DNA from: Brevibacillus fortis
GTDB lineage: Bacteria; Bacillota; Bacilli; Brevibacillales; Brevibacillaceae
DNA: 64,000 nucleotides
Assembly (NCBI RefSeq): GCF_003013395.1
Contig: NZ_PXZM01000036.1
Span: 186,001-250,000 of the forward strand
Direction of reading: 5' to 3'
Every line of letters starts with the position of its first letter. Position 1 is the stretch's first letter. The notes under the pieces were generated by a model that was not told the origin of the DNA, made no database searches, and worked only from the letters and a program-made list of their open reading frames with translations. Below are positions 27,405 to 35,418 of the stretch, in pieces. The position numbers were made by a program, and so were the translations under genes.

Positions 27405-27860
27405 TTCGAACAAGGGCAATAGATACCAAAATGTATTGGATCAATACCACGAGCGGAAGCAGGTGAACTACAGGGGATGAAGGAAGTATATCTAACGGGG
27501 ATGGGCATACAAGTGCCTTCACCCTCGAATATTGGCTTGAATTTTGAAACAGAATTTGAAAGGCCCCACCTGAGAGAGAAGAGCTCACAGGCAAGGCCTT
27601 TTCGTCCGTTCAGCGTTTTGCACCCGAACAACCAACAATCACATTACAACCATAAGGAGAATCAATTTGGACAGAAATAATAATAGAGGAGCCTTATGTC
27701 CGTCAAATTAAACGCATAGACATTGGCGTTTAGTGGCGTTCTTCTGGTGACCTCCTTCAGCACTTCGCCCACCACCTTGAACCTCATTAGACGGGGCCGG
27801 TTTTGCATGAAAAGGCTGTTTGCACGAGTGAGTCCTGCCCCAACGAGTGAAGAAAGATAA

Positions 27861-29111
27861 TTAAGCGAGCTTGGCGCGATAGTCATCTAAGATTCGATGC
27901 TCCATTTTTTCCTGTAGGTGGTCGGTCATTTCCTGGCATATCCGGTTGTATTCCCAATCCGATATCTGATAAGCAGGAGGAGCATCTTTATGCAGCAGCA
28001 TGGCGATCCGCATATGAGTCGCAGGGTGTGTCGTGTCCATGCTTTGTTGACTTCTTTCCAGGATGCGCACTATGCGCATTTTTTCCTTTCCAGGCAGCTT
28101 AGAAAAAGTCTCATGCAAGTGCTGACCCAGTGTCATACTTTGCTTCTGCAAGGAATGTCTCGCGATCAGTGGCTCCACCACATCGTTCATGTGAATGATC
28201 TGCAACAGGGAAATGAGATGCTGACTGCCTGCAAGCTGAGCCGCCATACGATCCGCCTCATATTCAGCACGTTGACTCTGATTCCAATAAAGATGAATGA
28301 GAACAGCCAGCAAACGATAGGGAATCCAAAGTAGAAGCCGCATGATCCCTCTGCTGAACGTGGCGATGAATGAAAAATGGTATTCATCATCCTCGTATTG
28401 GATTGGGTCAAGCAAATCGCACCAATTCAGGAGAATACGCTGTGCATGCGATACCAGAGCGCTCCGCCTAATGTCATTGTTACGGCAATGAGCCAGCTCA
28501 TGGGCAAGCAGTGCGGTCAACTCTCCCGGTGTGCACGCAAACAATAGTGGATAACCGATGACAACCACCCTCCCTCTGCGCCATCCATATTCAGTGGTAT
28601 ACGCTTCATAGTAAGGAGAGAGCGCGAACTGTATACTTTTTTCGACCCCCATCTTTTGCGCCATAGTTTCAAATATCTTCATGGTGGTTGGGTGTTCATC
28701 AGCATTCAAAAGAATGGCCATTTTCGGAAACGGATGGGGTCGAGGCCGCGACAACCATGCGAACAGGAGGATTAGCAGACAGCTTATGAGGATAAAGGGG
28801 CTGCGATACCAGGCGACAAGTCCGTACAAAGAAAAGAGAAAGCCTGCAACGGAACATCCGATAACGACGAGTGAGTACGCGGATGCCACTCTCTCGCTCA
28901 CCCCCTGTTTGGTTACGAGCTCGGTGCGGCCCTTTAGCTCTTTGAACAAGGCTTGGCCGTATGTATCACGCATTTTCCTCTCAAGGCGCTTCCAAGCGTT
29001 ACCTTGGCGTTCTTTCGATGGGACGGCTAGATTCCAGTCACAGTGTTCACACCAAAACGGATATCCTTCGTTTGCCTCTATTTGTGCTCCACAAGAAGGA
29101 CAAGGCTTCAC
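27861..29111 (-). CDS. M48-type membrane metallopeptidase with N-terminal zinc ribbon
   Basis: 416 residues on the minus strand. An N-terminal zinc ribbon (CPSCGAQI, then CEHCDW) is followed by two membrane helices (VIGCSVAGFLFSLYGLVAW and ILISCLLILLFAWL) and an M48 peptidase domain with the zinc motif LLAHELAHCRNND and a downstream glutamate in EYEADRMAAQL. HtpX/Ste24-like enzymes cut membrane or misfolded proteins. I chose GTG at 29111 because GAGGGGG stands nine bases upstream; the frame is open to 29165 without a site. The zinc ribbon in front is common in Bacillales relatives. Substrate unknown. Confidence 0.85.
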   Translation of the reverse strand: MKPCPSCGAQIEANEGYPFWCEHCDWNLAVPSKERQGNAWKRLERKMRDTYGQALFKELKGRTELVTKQGVSERVASAYSLVVIGCSVAGFLFSLYGLVAWYRSPFILISCLLILLFAWLSRPRPHPFPKMAILLNADEHPTTMKIFETMAQKMGVEKSIQFALSPYYEAYTTEYGWRRGRVVVIGYPLLFACTPGELTALLAHELAHCRNNDIRRSALVSHAQRILLNWCDLLDPIQYEDDEYHFSFIATFSRGIMRLLLWIPYRLLAVLIHLYWNQSQRAEYEADRMAAQLAGSQHLISLLQIIHMNDVVEPLIARHSLQKQSMTLGQHLHETFSKLPGKEKMRIVRILERSQQSMDTTHPATHMRIAMLLHKDAPPAYQISDWEYNRICQEMTDHLQEKMEHRILDDYRAKLA

Positions 29112-29225
29112 TGAATCATTCCCCCTCTGCGCCTGTTTCGTACACAAGGCGCTGTCTGACAGCATTCTACCATGAGTAACTGTTCCTGATAAGACAGTTT
29201 GGAAATAAGGTATTTAGTGTTCACT

Positions 29226-29288
29226 GAAAATAAAGTATTAAACTGTGAAAATATAGTTGTAGACTAAGAAAATAATGCTTTAGACTAA
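29226..29288 (-). repeat. Three tandem 21-bp AGTCTAA units
   Basis: Units 29226-29246, 29247-29267 and 29268-29288 each begin GAAAATA on the + strand; the last two end TAGACTAA. Read on the minus strand they match the AGTCTAAnACTTTATTwTC motif dispersed nearby. Confidence 0.75.
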
Positions 29289-29301
29289 CTTGAGTCATTA
29301 C

Positions 29302-29319
29302 GCTAACGGGCAGTTTAGC
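29302..29319 (+). repeat. CTAACGGG hairpin element, copy D
   Basis: GCTAA and TTAGC stem around CGGGCAGT, directly after the 21-bp tandem array. Confidence 0.6.
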
Positions 29320-29388
29320 ACAAGATTAATGTATAATGATTTTTATATATTGATATATTGTCATTGGGAAACAGGTGAGTGAACGAAG

Positions 29389-29865
29389 GTGGCAGACAAC
29401 AAAAGAACGATAGTAATTTGCAATGATGTGGGTCTTTATTTTGACGCTCTGACACGTGGTAAGCATTACGAAGTTTTAGCTGAGGACGAAGCAAAAGAAC
29501 AGATAAGGGTTGTTGGTGACGATAACCGAGCAAGATGGTTTAAAAAGTATTATTTCGTACCTGACGGGAGTAGTGTACCAGTATTATTTAACTGGACATT
29601 TGACGATACGATTCAAGATTCAAGTGAAGAATCTTTAGAACATATTGAGGTCACAGTCACCTTTAGTGAAGGTGACAAGAGATGGTGTTCCCTTTGCACT
29701 AAGGCTGGATTGCTGGATTACATTGAGCGGAACATGGACGATAATGTTATCTTAATAGAGAATCAGGTAATTGTGAAAAACTTTTCAAAAGAAGTAGTCA
29801 ATGACGTATTAAAGCGATTAGACCAACGAAATCAACTACTAAGTTCAACCAAACCGTTAAACTAA
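29389..29865 (+). CDS. Hypothetical 158-residue protein
   Basis: Acidic, no signal peptide or membrane segment. The N-terminal half (TIVICNDVGLYFDALTRGKHYEVL, then IRVVGDDNRARWFKKYYF) reads like a small SH3-like or barrel domain. The C-terminal half contains a CSLC pair and ends in a helix. I do not recognise the family. GTG start with AGGTGAG eleven bases upstream, so translation may be weak. Its TAA stop is part of the CTAACGGG element that follows, so the natural C-terminus may have been changed. Confidence 0.6.
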   Translation: MADNKRTIVICNDVGLYFDALTRGKHYEVLAEDEAKEQIRVVGDDNRARWFKKYYFVPDGSSVPVLFNWTFDDTIQDSSEESLEHIEVTVTFSEGDKRWCSLCTKAGLLDYIERNMDDNVILIENQVIVKNFSKEVVNDVLKRLDQRNQLLSSTKPLN

Positions 29866-29912
29866 CGGGTTCGAGCCTTCAATAAACTAAGCCAGTCTAA
29901 CACTTTATTATC
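29860..29912 (+). repeat. CTAACGGG element copy E joined to a 21-bp AGTCTAA motif
   Basis: AACTAACGGGTTC overlaps the stop of the preceding gene, and the 21-bp motif follows at 29892-29912. The two-part layout equals copy C over about 55 bp. Confidence 0.6.
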
Positions 29913-29973
29913 CTTGAACAGTTAAAATCAGGACAAGGTACGATTATTTTTATCAGGGAAAGGGTTTTGTCTC

Positions 29974-30087
29974 ATGACGATTTCGATGGATGACTTAGAG
30001 CAATCCTGCCTAGAATGCCAAGGTAAGGGAGCGATTCTTACCGCACAAGGTCAGACCCTCCTACACTTTATAAAAAAGCATTTGTAA
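29974..30087 (+). CDS. Half-size anti-TRAP-like zinc-finger peptide
   Basis: 37 residues from ATG 29974 with an AGGGAAAGGG site. The sequence from SCLECQGKGAILTAQG to LLHFIKKHL closely follows the C-terminal two thirds of B. subtilis anti-TRAP (RtpA), which binds TRAP and relieves tryptophan-operon repression. RtpA has two CxxC pairs that bind zinc; here the first pair and its loop (about 14 residues) are absent while the start resembles that of RtpA. It is either an internally deleted relic or a reduced relative that needs another partner for zinc. Confidence 0.6.
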   Translation: MTISMDDLEQSCLECQGKGAILTAQGQTLLHFIKKHL

Positions 30088-30113
30088 ACGAACGAGCTTG
30101 AAGAAAAAGAGGG

Positions 30114-30162
30114 AGGCCGTCAGATCCTCACCTGGTTACGGGTGTGAACTGGCGGCCTTTTT
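30114..30162. terminator. Terminator between the anti-TRAP-like and DoxX genes
   Basis: AGGCCGTCAG pairs with CTGGCGGCCT, with a T run on the + side. Confidence 0.75.
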
Positions 30163-30176
30163 AGTGGGTAGAAGGA

Positions 30177-30551
30177 TTAAATCGACGTAGCATCATTCGG
30201 CTGTTTTTTTCTACCACTCTGGCGACCGATTAGCAAGAAAACAAGGAGAAAGACAAACGGAACCGCTACAGTAGTCGTATCACCGTGTAAAAGAAGAGTG
30301 ATTGTTGCACCAAGCATAATGACTGCGAGCGAATATGCGGCGTAACGCACATACTTTTTCAAAAGTAGACCCAGTCCGCCGAGCACTTCTCCTAAACCGA
30401 TTATCACTTGGAACCAATGGGGAAACCCGAATGCTTGAAAAGCGAGTGTTGCCTCTGGATCTCCAATCAGCTTACTCATACCAGCTGAAAGGAACATCAA
30501 GCACAACCCTATTAACATTACCCATTTTGCGAAGCTACGCAGGCCTATCAT
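30177..30551 (-). CDS. DoxX family membrane protein
   Basis: 124 residues, four membrane helices, with the DoxX pattern FLSAGMSKLIGDP after helix 1 and IIGLGEVLGGLGLLL in helix 2. DoxX proteins are small inner-membrane proteins linked to redox balance or quinone-type electron transfer in some species. I chose ATG 30551 because GGAGG lies eight bases upstream. Function here not predictable from neighbours. Confidence 0.82.
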   Translation of the reverse strand: MIGLRSFAKWVMLIGLCLMFLSAGMSKLIGDPEATLAFQAFGFPHWFQVIIGLGEVLGGLGLLLKKYVRYAAYSLAVIMLGATITLLLHGDTTTVAVPFVFLLVFLLIGRQSGRKKQPNDATSI

Positions 30552-30653
30552 ACTGAAATCCTCCAATCATTACGTTGATGGATTCAGTATAAACCGCCCA
30601 TTATGACATCTTTTGTCATATAGTATAGATTGAACGTTCTGCAAATGATCTTC

Positions 30654-30850
30654 TTAATAAGCCCCTGTAGCAACTTTTTGAGAGAGTTCCTCAATATTTG
30701 GGTCCTGGACGGCAAGGTGGAAGATGCCCGTTTTCCAATACGCAAAATTGTTTTCGGGCTTCTGATGGTTGGGAAACTCCAAAATCTCAATCCCGACTTT
30801 ATAGACAGTCGATAGATGGGTAATTTTGAAGCTGCCCCAAAAAGTAACCA
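30654..30850 (-). pseudogene. VOC (glyoxalase-like) gene fragment
   Basis: The minus strand reads TVYKVGIEILEFPNH, then NNFAYWKTGIFHLAVQDPNIEE and a stop at 30654. This is the middle of a VOC protein; both ends are gone. Confidence 0.6.
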
Positions 30851-30863
30851 ATCCAATCAGGAA

Positions 30864-31007
30864 AAAGGTTTGGAGGAATGCGATATTCAAACGAAACAAT
30901 ATAACGTACCCGTTGAAGCTACAATAGAAGTAATCGGTGGAAAGTGGAAAGCTTGCGGACGATCTTGTATGATGTGCGAATGGGGAGCAGTGCGTAATCA
31001 AAAGTAA
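30864..31007 (+). pseudogene. HxlR-family regulator fragment
   Basis: GLEECDIQTKQYNVPVEAT followed by IEVIGGKWK is the N-terminal start of an HxlR-type winged-helix regulator. The sequence diverges right after GGKWK, so the DNA-binding part is lost. HxlR and VOC genes are often divergent neighbours, so both fragments probably come from one deleted locus. Confidence 0.6.
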
Positions 31008-31082
31008 AATGGTACGAATAAAAAACTCGCCACCCAATCCACACACTGGGAAATCGATGGCGAGCAATACGACCTGCTCACA

Positions 31083-31610
31083 TCACTTGTATTTTTCAAC
31101 GTACTGCTCGTAGTCTACTACTTCAATCACGCTTGACCAACCGAGCACTTTTCCTACGAATTGCTGAATATCTAATCCTTGCATGCCATATGTATCGGCT
31201 GTATTTGTTGTTCTAGTCGCGTCCTTAATAAACGTCACTTTATATCCACGATCATAGGCAGCGATCGCTGTAAACATACAACAAAATTCAGTCTCAAAAC
31301 CAATCAAAAAAAGATGATCGACCCCTAATTTTTCTAAGGTTTGTGTGAGTTCCGTTTGGAAGAATGAACTAGGGGTTTGCTTCTCGATCAAGTAGTCGGA
31401 ATAGTCTTTTAATGTAGGGTGTATTTCAGAACCGATAGAGCTTCTATTCAGTGGACTTTCTTCTGCATCATCAATATGTCTGATAAAAATGACAGGACGA
31501 TTGCTCTCCTTGAAATCTTTGATCACCTGCTCCATCAAAAAAAGTTCCTCTTTGTAATCCCCACAACTCACAATTCCGTTTTGCACATCAATCACTAAGA
31601 GTGCGTTCAT
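31083..31610 (-). CDS. Isochorismatase-like cysteine hydrolase
   Basis: 175 residues of the isochorismatase fold. The catalytic Asp is in LLVIDVQNG, the Lys in LIEKQTPSSF and the nucleophile Cys in ETEFCCMF, followed by AAYDRGYKVTFIKDATRT. Members hydrolyse amides such as nicotinamide or ureidoacrylate, or isochorismate. Active-site residues are all present. GAAGGTGAAGC precedes the ATG. Single gene, substrate open. Confidence 0.88.
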   Translation of the reverse strand: MNALLVIDVQNGIVSCGDYKEELFLMEQVIKDFKESNRPVIFIRHIDDAEESPLNRSSIGSEIHPTLKDYSDYLIEKQTPSSFFQTELTQTLEKLGVDHLFLIGFETEFCCMFTAIAAYDRGYKVTFIKDATRTTNTADTYGMQGLDIQQFVGKVLGWSSVIEVVDYEQYVEKYK

Positions 31611-31726
31611 TGCTTCACCTTCCTTCTACCATGTAGGTAAATAATTCGGAAGGAATGAGTGTACTTCCTGCAAGGTAAATACCATGAGATAATCTAGTGG
31701 AGGAAATAATAGGAAGGTTGAGTTAG

Positions 31727-32371
31727 ATGAGAGCTTCATTTTCTTACGCATTCATACTTGTTGCCTTTATTCTCGTTACGGGATGTGGTTCAACGAATTC
31801 AAGTACCTCATCCGTGTTTTCCAACTTAGCCACGCAAGGCACTTCTTCCACGAGCGAAGGTTCAGAGGTAGCTGCGGAATCAGAAAACACCAAAGTCGCT
31901 ACGTACCTTTCGATGGCTGCACTCGCCTTACATGAAGTGAATGGATTTGAAGAGGGAGAAGAATTTCCACCGGAATCCAAAGCGTTTTTGACAAAGCATG
32001 CTCATCTGTTTCCGGCAACTGGGGATAAAGTGAAGGAAGCCCTGCAATTCGTCGATCCAAATGTGCAACCGAAACATATCAATAAAAATATTTCCAAGTA
32101 TCATGCCGCGATGATTCAAGATAAAGGAACGGTGTTGAGCATCGAAGAGGAAGAAATACCGGAAATCGGAACGATTTCCGTCTTGCATGTCGTCAATGAC
32201 GCGGAAGATAGCTACCAAATTGTTTACCTAGGTGCATTAGATGTCTATGAAGATGATACGGTTGAATTTGTTGGGGTCCCAACCTTGCTCTCAGGTTTCG
32301 ATAATGTAAGTGGTGGATACACGAATTCGATCATCATTGCAGGGAGTTATGTAGGAAAAAGCGCGAATTAA
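31727..32371 (+). CDS. Secreted lipoprotein of unknown function
   Basis: 214 residues. A type II signal peptide ends in LVTGC, so the mature N-terminal Cys is lipid-anchored on the outer face of the membrane. A Ser/Thr-rich linker (GSTNSSTSSVFSNLATQGTS) follows, then a mixed domain with HEVNGFEEGEEFPPESKAFL and a C-terminal beta part. I do not recognise the family. AGGAAGGTTGAG precedes the ATG. Confidence 0.75.
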   Translation: MRASFSYAFILVAFILVTGCGSTNSSTSSVFSNLATQGTSSTSEGSEVAAESENTKVATYLSMAALALHEVNGFEEGEEFPPESKAFLTKHAHLFPATGDKVKEALQFVDPNVQPKHINKNISKYHAAMIQDKGTVLSIEEEEIPEIGTISVLHVVNDAEDSYQIVYLGALDVYEDDTVEFVGVPTLLSGFDNVSGGYTNSIIIAGSYVGKSAN

Positions 32372-32435
32372 TGTCTACCTGAATACAGTGGTAGTAAAAT
32401 GTCGAATAGAAATAGGATGGAATGGAACTTTCACG

Positions 32436-32465
32436 GCCTCGAATGATACAGTTCGAGGCTTTTTG
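32436..32465 (+). terminator. Terminator after the lipoprotein gene
   Basis: GCCTCGAA/TTCGAGGC stem and TTTTT. Confidence 0.85.
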
Positions 32466-32552
32466 TATGCAGGTTGGCCTTCTGTTTTTGATATGATAGA
32501 AAGGTGTTAGTTTGTACGAATTCTTGATCAGTAAAGATTTCTGGAGGTTATC

Positions 32553-33254
32553 ATGCGCTATCAGGTCATATTATTCGATGTAGATGATACACTTTTCGAC
32601 TTCAAAACGACGGAAGAAAATGCGCTACAAAAGACGTTTTCCCAGTTTGGACTTGATACGGGATCGCCTGATTATGGAGCGACTTACAAAGAGATCAGTA
32701 AAGGATTGTGGGAGGATTTAGAAAAGGGGAGGATCACTCTAGCAGAACTGGGCGTAGAGAGATTTCGAAGACTTTTCAAAGCCGTTCAACTAGACGTCGA
32801 TGCAGAGGCGTTCGGCAGCGCCTATCTCGAATCCTTGGGCAAAGAAGTGCATCTGGTAGCTGGAGCAGTTGAATTGTGCAACAGTCTGGAAGATTGCCGC
32901 TTGGTGATCATTACGAATGGATTCACCTCTGTCCAAACGGCAAGAATTGCCGCTTCACCGCTTTGTAACTCTTTTGAGCACGTGATTATTTCCGAAGAAG
33001 TAGGCTACAAGAAGCCAGATCGGGAAATTTTTGAATACGCGTTTTCCAAACTGCAACTAACAGAAAAGGCAAACGTATTGATGGTGGGAGATTCGTTGAC
33101 CTCCGATATACAAGGGGGAGCCCATTATGGGATCGATACGTGCTGGTTCAACCCTTTGGGCAAGGAAAATCAGACGAGCATTCAGCCAACGCACGAAATC
33201 AGAGACCTGAGCGAGCTTCAAGAAATTGTGCGGAAGGGTAACGTGAATTTATAG
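32553..33254 (+). CDS. yfnB: HAD-family 5'-nucleotidase, YfnB/YjjG type
   Basis: 233 residues. HAD motifs are in order: DVDDTLFDF (nucleophile Asp), ITNG, a Lys in YKKPDREIF and GDSLTSDIQGG. The helical cap and the overall order match the YjjG/YfnB group, which dephosphorylates pyrimidine and modified nucleoside monophosphates. TCTGGAGG precedes the ATG. 73 bp separate it from the UbiD gene and an imperfect hairpin (33263-33293) lies between, so cotranscription is uncertain. Confidence 0.88.
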   Translation: MRYQVILFDVDDTLFDFKTTEENALQKTFSQFGLDTGSPDYGATYKEISKGLWEDLEKGRITLAELGVERFRRLFKAVQLDVDAEAFGSAYLESLGKEVHLVAGAVELCNSLEDCRLVIITNGFTSVQTARIAASPLCNSFEHVIISEEVGYKKPDREIFEYAFSKLQLTEKANVLMVGDSLTSDIQGGAHYGIDTCWFNPLGKENQTSIQPTHEIRDLSELQEIVRKGNVNL

Positions 33255-33327
33255 GATCTTTCCTGTATGATTAGAAGGTATTAATCTACAGGAATATCTA
33301 GAATCTAGTGATTGGAGCCCTATAGAT

Positions 33328-35157
33328 ATGTATCAGAATTTAGAAGAGTGCATTCTTGACTTGGAAAGGCACGGACATTTGGTCCGTATTCGCGAAGAAG
33401 TAGATCCCTATCTGGAAATGGCCGCGATTCACTTGAAGGTGTACGAAGCGGGCGGGCCAGCATTGCTGTTTGAAAATGTAAAAGGCTCAAAATTTCGTGC
33501 GGTATCCAATCTTTTTGGCACGATCGAGCGAAGCAAGTTTATTTTCAGAAGCACCTGGCAAGCCGCAGAAAATATAATCGCCATGCGCAATGATCCGATG
33601 AAAGCGCTAAAGCAGCCATTTAAAAATATCGAGAACGGCTTTGCAGCTCTAAAAGCATTGCCTGCAAAAAAATCGACGAGCATGCCGGTAACTGCACAGG
33701 AAATCAGCATAACAGACCTTCCACTCATCCAAAGCTGGCCGATGGATGGCGGAGCTTTTGTCACGCTACCCCAAATCTATTCGGAAGATCCGGACAAGCC
33801 TGGAATTATGAATTCTAATTTGGGTATGTATCGTGTGCAGTTGACTGGTAATGAGTATGAAGTAAACAAAGAAATTGGCTTGCACTATCAAATCCATCGT
33901 GGAATCGGTGTCCATCAAGACAAAGCGACCAAAAAGGGAATGCCGCTGAAAGTAAGCTGCTTTGTAGGTGGGCCGCCTGCACATACCTTATCAGCTGTAA
34001 TGCCGCTGCCAGAAGGCTTGAGCGAGATTACTTTTGCTGGCTTGCTTTCAGGGCGTCGTTTTCACTACAGCTATATCGATGGCTACTGCATAAGCAATGA
34101 TGCGGATTTTGTGATCACAGGAGATATTTACCCTGGAGATACGAAACCAGAAGGACCATTCGGCGACCATCTCGGCTATTACAGTCTGGTCCATCCATTC
34201 CCTGTGATGAAGGTAAAGAAAGTGTATGCCAAGCCGAATGCCATCTGGCCATTCACGGTTGTGGGCCGTCCTCCACAAGAAGATACGTCGTTCGGTCAGC
34301 TGATTCACGAGTTAACGGGCGATGCGATCAAACAAGAAATCCCGGGTGTAAAAGAAGTCCATGCAGTAGATGCTGCTGGTGTCCATCCGTTGCTATTTGC
34401 TATTGGAAGCGAGCGATATACGCCTTATCAGCAGGTCAAACAGCCGACGGAGATGCTCACCATTGCCAACCGCATTTTAGGGACGGGCCAATTGAGCTTG
34501 GCCAAGTATTTGTTCATTACGGCAGAAGAAAATCGACCGTTGACGACGCATGATGAAGTTGATTTTATCACCTATATTTTGGAGAGAATCGACCTGCATC
34601 GCGATGTTCATTTTTATACGAACACGACCATTGATACGCTGGATTATTCCGGAACGGGTTTAAACAGTGGTAGCAAGGTTGTCCTCGCAGCTTACGGCGA
34701 TCAAAAAAGAGAGCTGTGCAAAGAGGTGCCGGATGAACTGAAGGATTTGCGAGAGTTTGAGAATGCACGCTTGATCATGCCGGGTGTGGTGTCGATCCAA
34801 GGGCCTGCATTTACCGATTATGCAAACGCCCAGCAGCAATTACAGAATCTGTGTGACTCGATTCAAGCGAGAGGGCCGATCCCGTCTTGCCCGATGATCA
34901 TCCTATGCGATGACAGTACATTCATGAGTGCGTCGCTACAAAACTTCCTGTGGGCAACCTTCACTCGAAGCAATCCATCCCATGACATTTACGGCGTGAA
35001 CAGCTACTACGAGAACAAGCATTGGGGTTGCGATAATCTGATCATTGATGCGCGTACCAAGCCACATCAAGCACCGCCATTGGTACCAGATCCAACTGTC
35101 GAGAAAAATATCGAACGACTGTTTGTCAAAGGTGCAAGCCTGGGTGGAATCCTGTAA
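33328..35157 (+). CDS. UbiD-family decarboxylase
   Basis: 609 residues, the long form of UbiD. N-terminal LERHGHLVRIREEVDPYLE, central PMDGGAFVTLPQ and NLGMYRVQL, and EGPFGDHLGYY are characteristic of the prenylated-FMN fold. UbiD enzymes reversibly decarboxylate aromatic or unsaturated acids and need prFMN made by UbiX; no UbiX gene is in this window. B. subtilis and relatives use such proteins in phenolic-acid metabolism, and a role in menaquinone side reactions has been proposed for others. A terminator follows, so it is the last gene of its unit. Confidence 0.88.
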   Translation: MYQNLEECILDLERHGHLVRIREEVDPYLEMAAIHLKVYEAGGPALLFENVKGSKFRAVSNLFGTIERSKFIFRSTWQAAENIIAMRNDPMKALKQPFKNIENGFAALKALPAKKSTSMPVTAQEISITDLPLIQSWPMDGGAFVTLPQIYSEDPDKPGIMNSNLGMYRVQLTGNEYEVNKEIGLHYQIHRGIGVHQDKATKKGMPLKVSCFVGGPPAHTLSAVMPLPEGLSEITFAGLLSGRRFHYSYIDGYCISNDADFVITGDIYPGDTKPEGPFGDHLGYYSLVHPFPVMKVKKVYAKPNAIWPFTVVGRPPQEDTSFGQLIHELTGDAIKQEIPGVKEVHAVDAAGVHPLLFAIGSERYTPYQQVKQPTEMLTIANRILGTGQLSLAKYLFITAEENRPLTTHDEVDFITYILERIDLHRDVHFYTNTTIDTLDYSGTGLNSGSKVVLAAYGDQKRELCKEVPDELKDLREFENARLIMPGVVSIQGPAFTDYANAQQQLQNLCDSIQARGPIPSCPMIILCDDSTFMSASLQNFLWATFTRSNPSHDIYGVNSYYENKHWGCDNLIIDARTKPHQAPPLVPDPTVEKNIERLFVKGASLGGIL

Positions 35158-35176
35158 GCATCTCCAATAAGTAGAG

Positions 35177-35206
35177 GTCCGTAACCTTTCGTTGCGGACT
35201 TTTTTT
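35177..35206 (+). terminator. Terminator after the UbiD gene
   Basis: GTCCG/CGGAC arms and seven T. Confidence 0.85.
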
Positions 35207-35418
35207 ATGGAATGGTTGGTACTATTTGGATGGAGATAGGAAGAGAGGATGGCTCCTAGTTTTATCCAGGATCATCTTTTTCATTTCTGTCGAATCGAAC
35301 TGATAATTGCAAAAATTGCACGATTGATGGGGAAAGGAATCGTTCTTTACCACTGAGAAAGCGTTTTCTATAATGAATCTCAAGCAAGGACACAGCTTTT
35401 TATGGAAAGGAGAAAGGA

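Larger units (their letters stand above)
27199..27860. other. Gene-free repeat-bearing stretch
   Basis: Holds CTAACGGG copy C and three copies of the 21-bp AGTCTAA motif (27261-27281, 27316-27334, 27384-27404). No frame here is supported as a gene. A short minus-strand peptide ending GIDPIHFGIYCPCSKIIKF looks protein-like and may be a remnant. Confidence 0.5.

Noticed and set aside
29226..29288. CRISPR-like array
   Set aside because: Three 21-bp units stand directly next to each other without spacers; no cas genes nearby.
25757..29912. A true integron
   Set aside because: No tyrosine recombinase gene and no typical attC arms are visible; only the cassette-like layout remains, so it is reported as a repeat family.
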